Source: Roseomonas sp.
Lineage (GTDB): Bacteria > Pseudomonadota > Alphaproteobacteria > Acetobacterales > Acetobacteraceae
Direction: 5' to 3'
Assembly: GCA_020249415.1 (NCBI GenBank)
Contig: JADCFR010000233.1
Location: forward strand, 1 to 6,230
DNA length: 6,230 nt
The notes beneath the pieces are model-generated. The model did not search any database. It saw only the letters and a program-made list of their open reading frames with translations, and was not told the DNA's origin. Position 1 is the stretch's first letter. Every line of letters starts with the position of its first letter. The translations under genes and the position numbers were made by a program. Below are positions 5,884 to 6,230 of this stretch, piece by piece.

Positions 5884-6230
5884 TCAGCTTTGCAGCTTGA
5901 TCCCCGAATCCCGGATCACCTTGGCCCATCTTTCGATATTGCTCGCGATGGTGGCGCGCATCTGCTCGCCATTGCCGGCGATGATATCAAGGCCAAGCCC
6001 ATTGAAGCGCTGGCGCATTGCGGGATCGGCCAGAATGGCCTGGGATGTCGCATGCACCCTATCCAGGATCGGTTGCGGCGTGCCGGCGGGCGCCATGGTC
6101 CCGAACCAGGAACTTGCCTCAAAATCCGGGAAGCCTTGCTCAACCATAGTCGGCATCTCCGGCGCATTCGTCGAGCGCTGCAGGGTAGTGATGCTGAGAC
6201 CGCGCAATTGCCCATCGCGCACCATGGGCA
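5884..6230 (-). CDS. TctC/Bug-family solute-binding protein, C-terminal part, 5' end outside window
   Basis: The reverse-strand frame is open from the right edge to TGA at 5884-5886, giving about 115 C-terminal residues. DGQLRGLSITTLQRS, then PEMPTMVEQGFPDFEASSW and GTMAPAGTPQPILDRVH, match the second-lobe segment of TctC/Bug proteins; the complete family member at 770-1753 has the same blocks (LRSLGITSATR, PTLAEAGLPGFELLSWMG). The IERWAKVIRDSGIKLQS tail is the usual family ending. An internal ATG at 6225 is not the true start, because the preceding codons continue the same fold and some 200 residues should lie outside. As a family member it should bind a small, often carboxylated, solute in the periplasm. 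Clear sequence differences make it a paralogue of the first protein, not a duplicate. It converges on the DCC-family gene with 7 bases between stops. Confidence 0.9.
   Translation of the reverse strand, partial: PMVRDGQLRGLSITTLQRSTNAPEMPTMVEQGFPDFEASSWFGTMAPAGTPQPILDRVHATSQAILADPAMRQRFNGLGLDIIAGNGEQMRATIASNIERWAKVIRDSGIKLQS

Overview
The window is GC-rich bacterial chromosome with typical high-GC codon use. It most resembles an alphaproteobacterium of the Acetobacteraceae (Roseomonas-like) kind. That placement is an inference from three things: two separate solute-binding proteins of the tripartite tricarboxylate transporter (TctC/Bug) family, an MsbA-related half-size ABC exporter of an alphaproteobacterial type, and dense GC-rich coding. 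No rRNA, tRNA, CRISPR array, intact insertion sequence or phage gene is visible.

Layout from left to right: (1) a GT-B glycosyltransferase on the minus strand, cut by the left edge, reading out of the window from 665; (2) divergently, a complete periplasmic TctC/Bug solute-binding protein (770-1753) with a Tat-like signal peptide; (3) a 109-residue alanine-rich helical protein of unknown function (1874-2203), closed by a strong intrinsic terminator (2226-2257); (4) a classical short-chain dehydrogenase/reductase (2337-3104) with its own possible promoter; (5) a 116-base gap almost filled by two related palindromes (REP-like, 3105-3203); (6) a GTG-started ABC exporter with fused membrane and ATPase domains (3221-5005); (7) about 530 bases (5006-5537) with no convincing gene and a base composition unlike the neighbours, perhaps a decayed gene; (8) a small DCC-family (DUF393) thiol-disulfide oxidoreductase-like protein (5538-5876); (9) convergent with it, 7 bases stop to stop, the C-terminal part of a second TctC/Bug solute-binding protein on the minus strand, cut by the right edge.

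The genes do not form an obvious pathway. Each seems to be its own transcription unit or nearly so: strands alternate, gaps exceed 100 bases, and a clear terminator separates the unknown gene from the dehydrogenase. This looks like ordinary housekeeping and transport territory. The points most worth a second look are the paired palindromes between the dehydrogenase and exporter genes, the atypical 5006-5537 stretch with its 71-codon open frame in phase with the exporter, and the unknown 109-residue protein. I see no evidence of a new defence, mobile or biosynthetic system.
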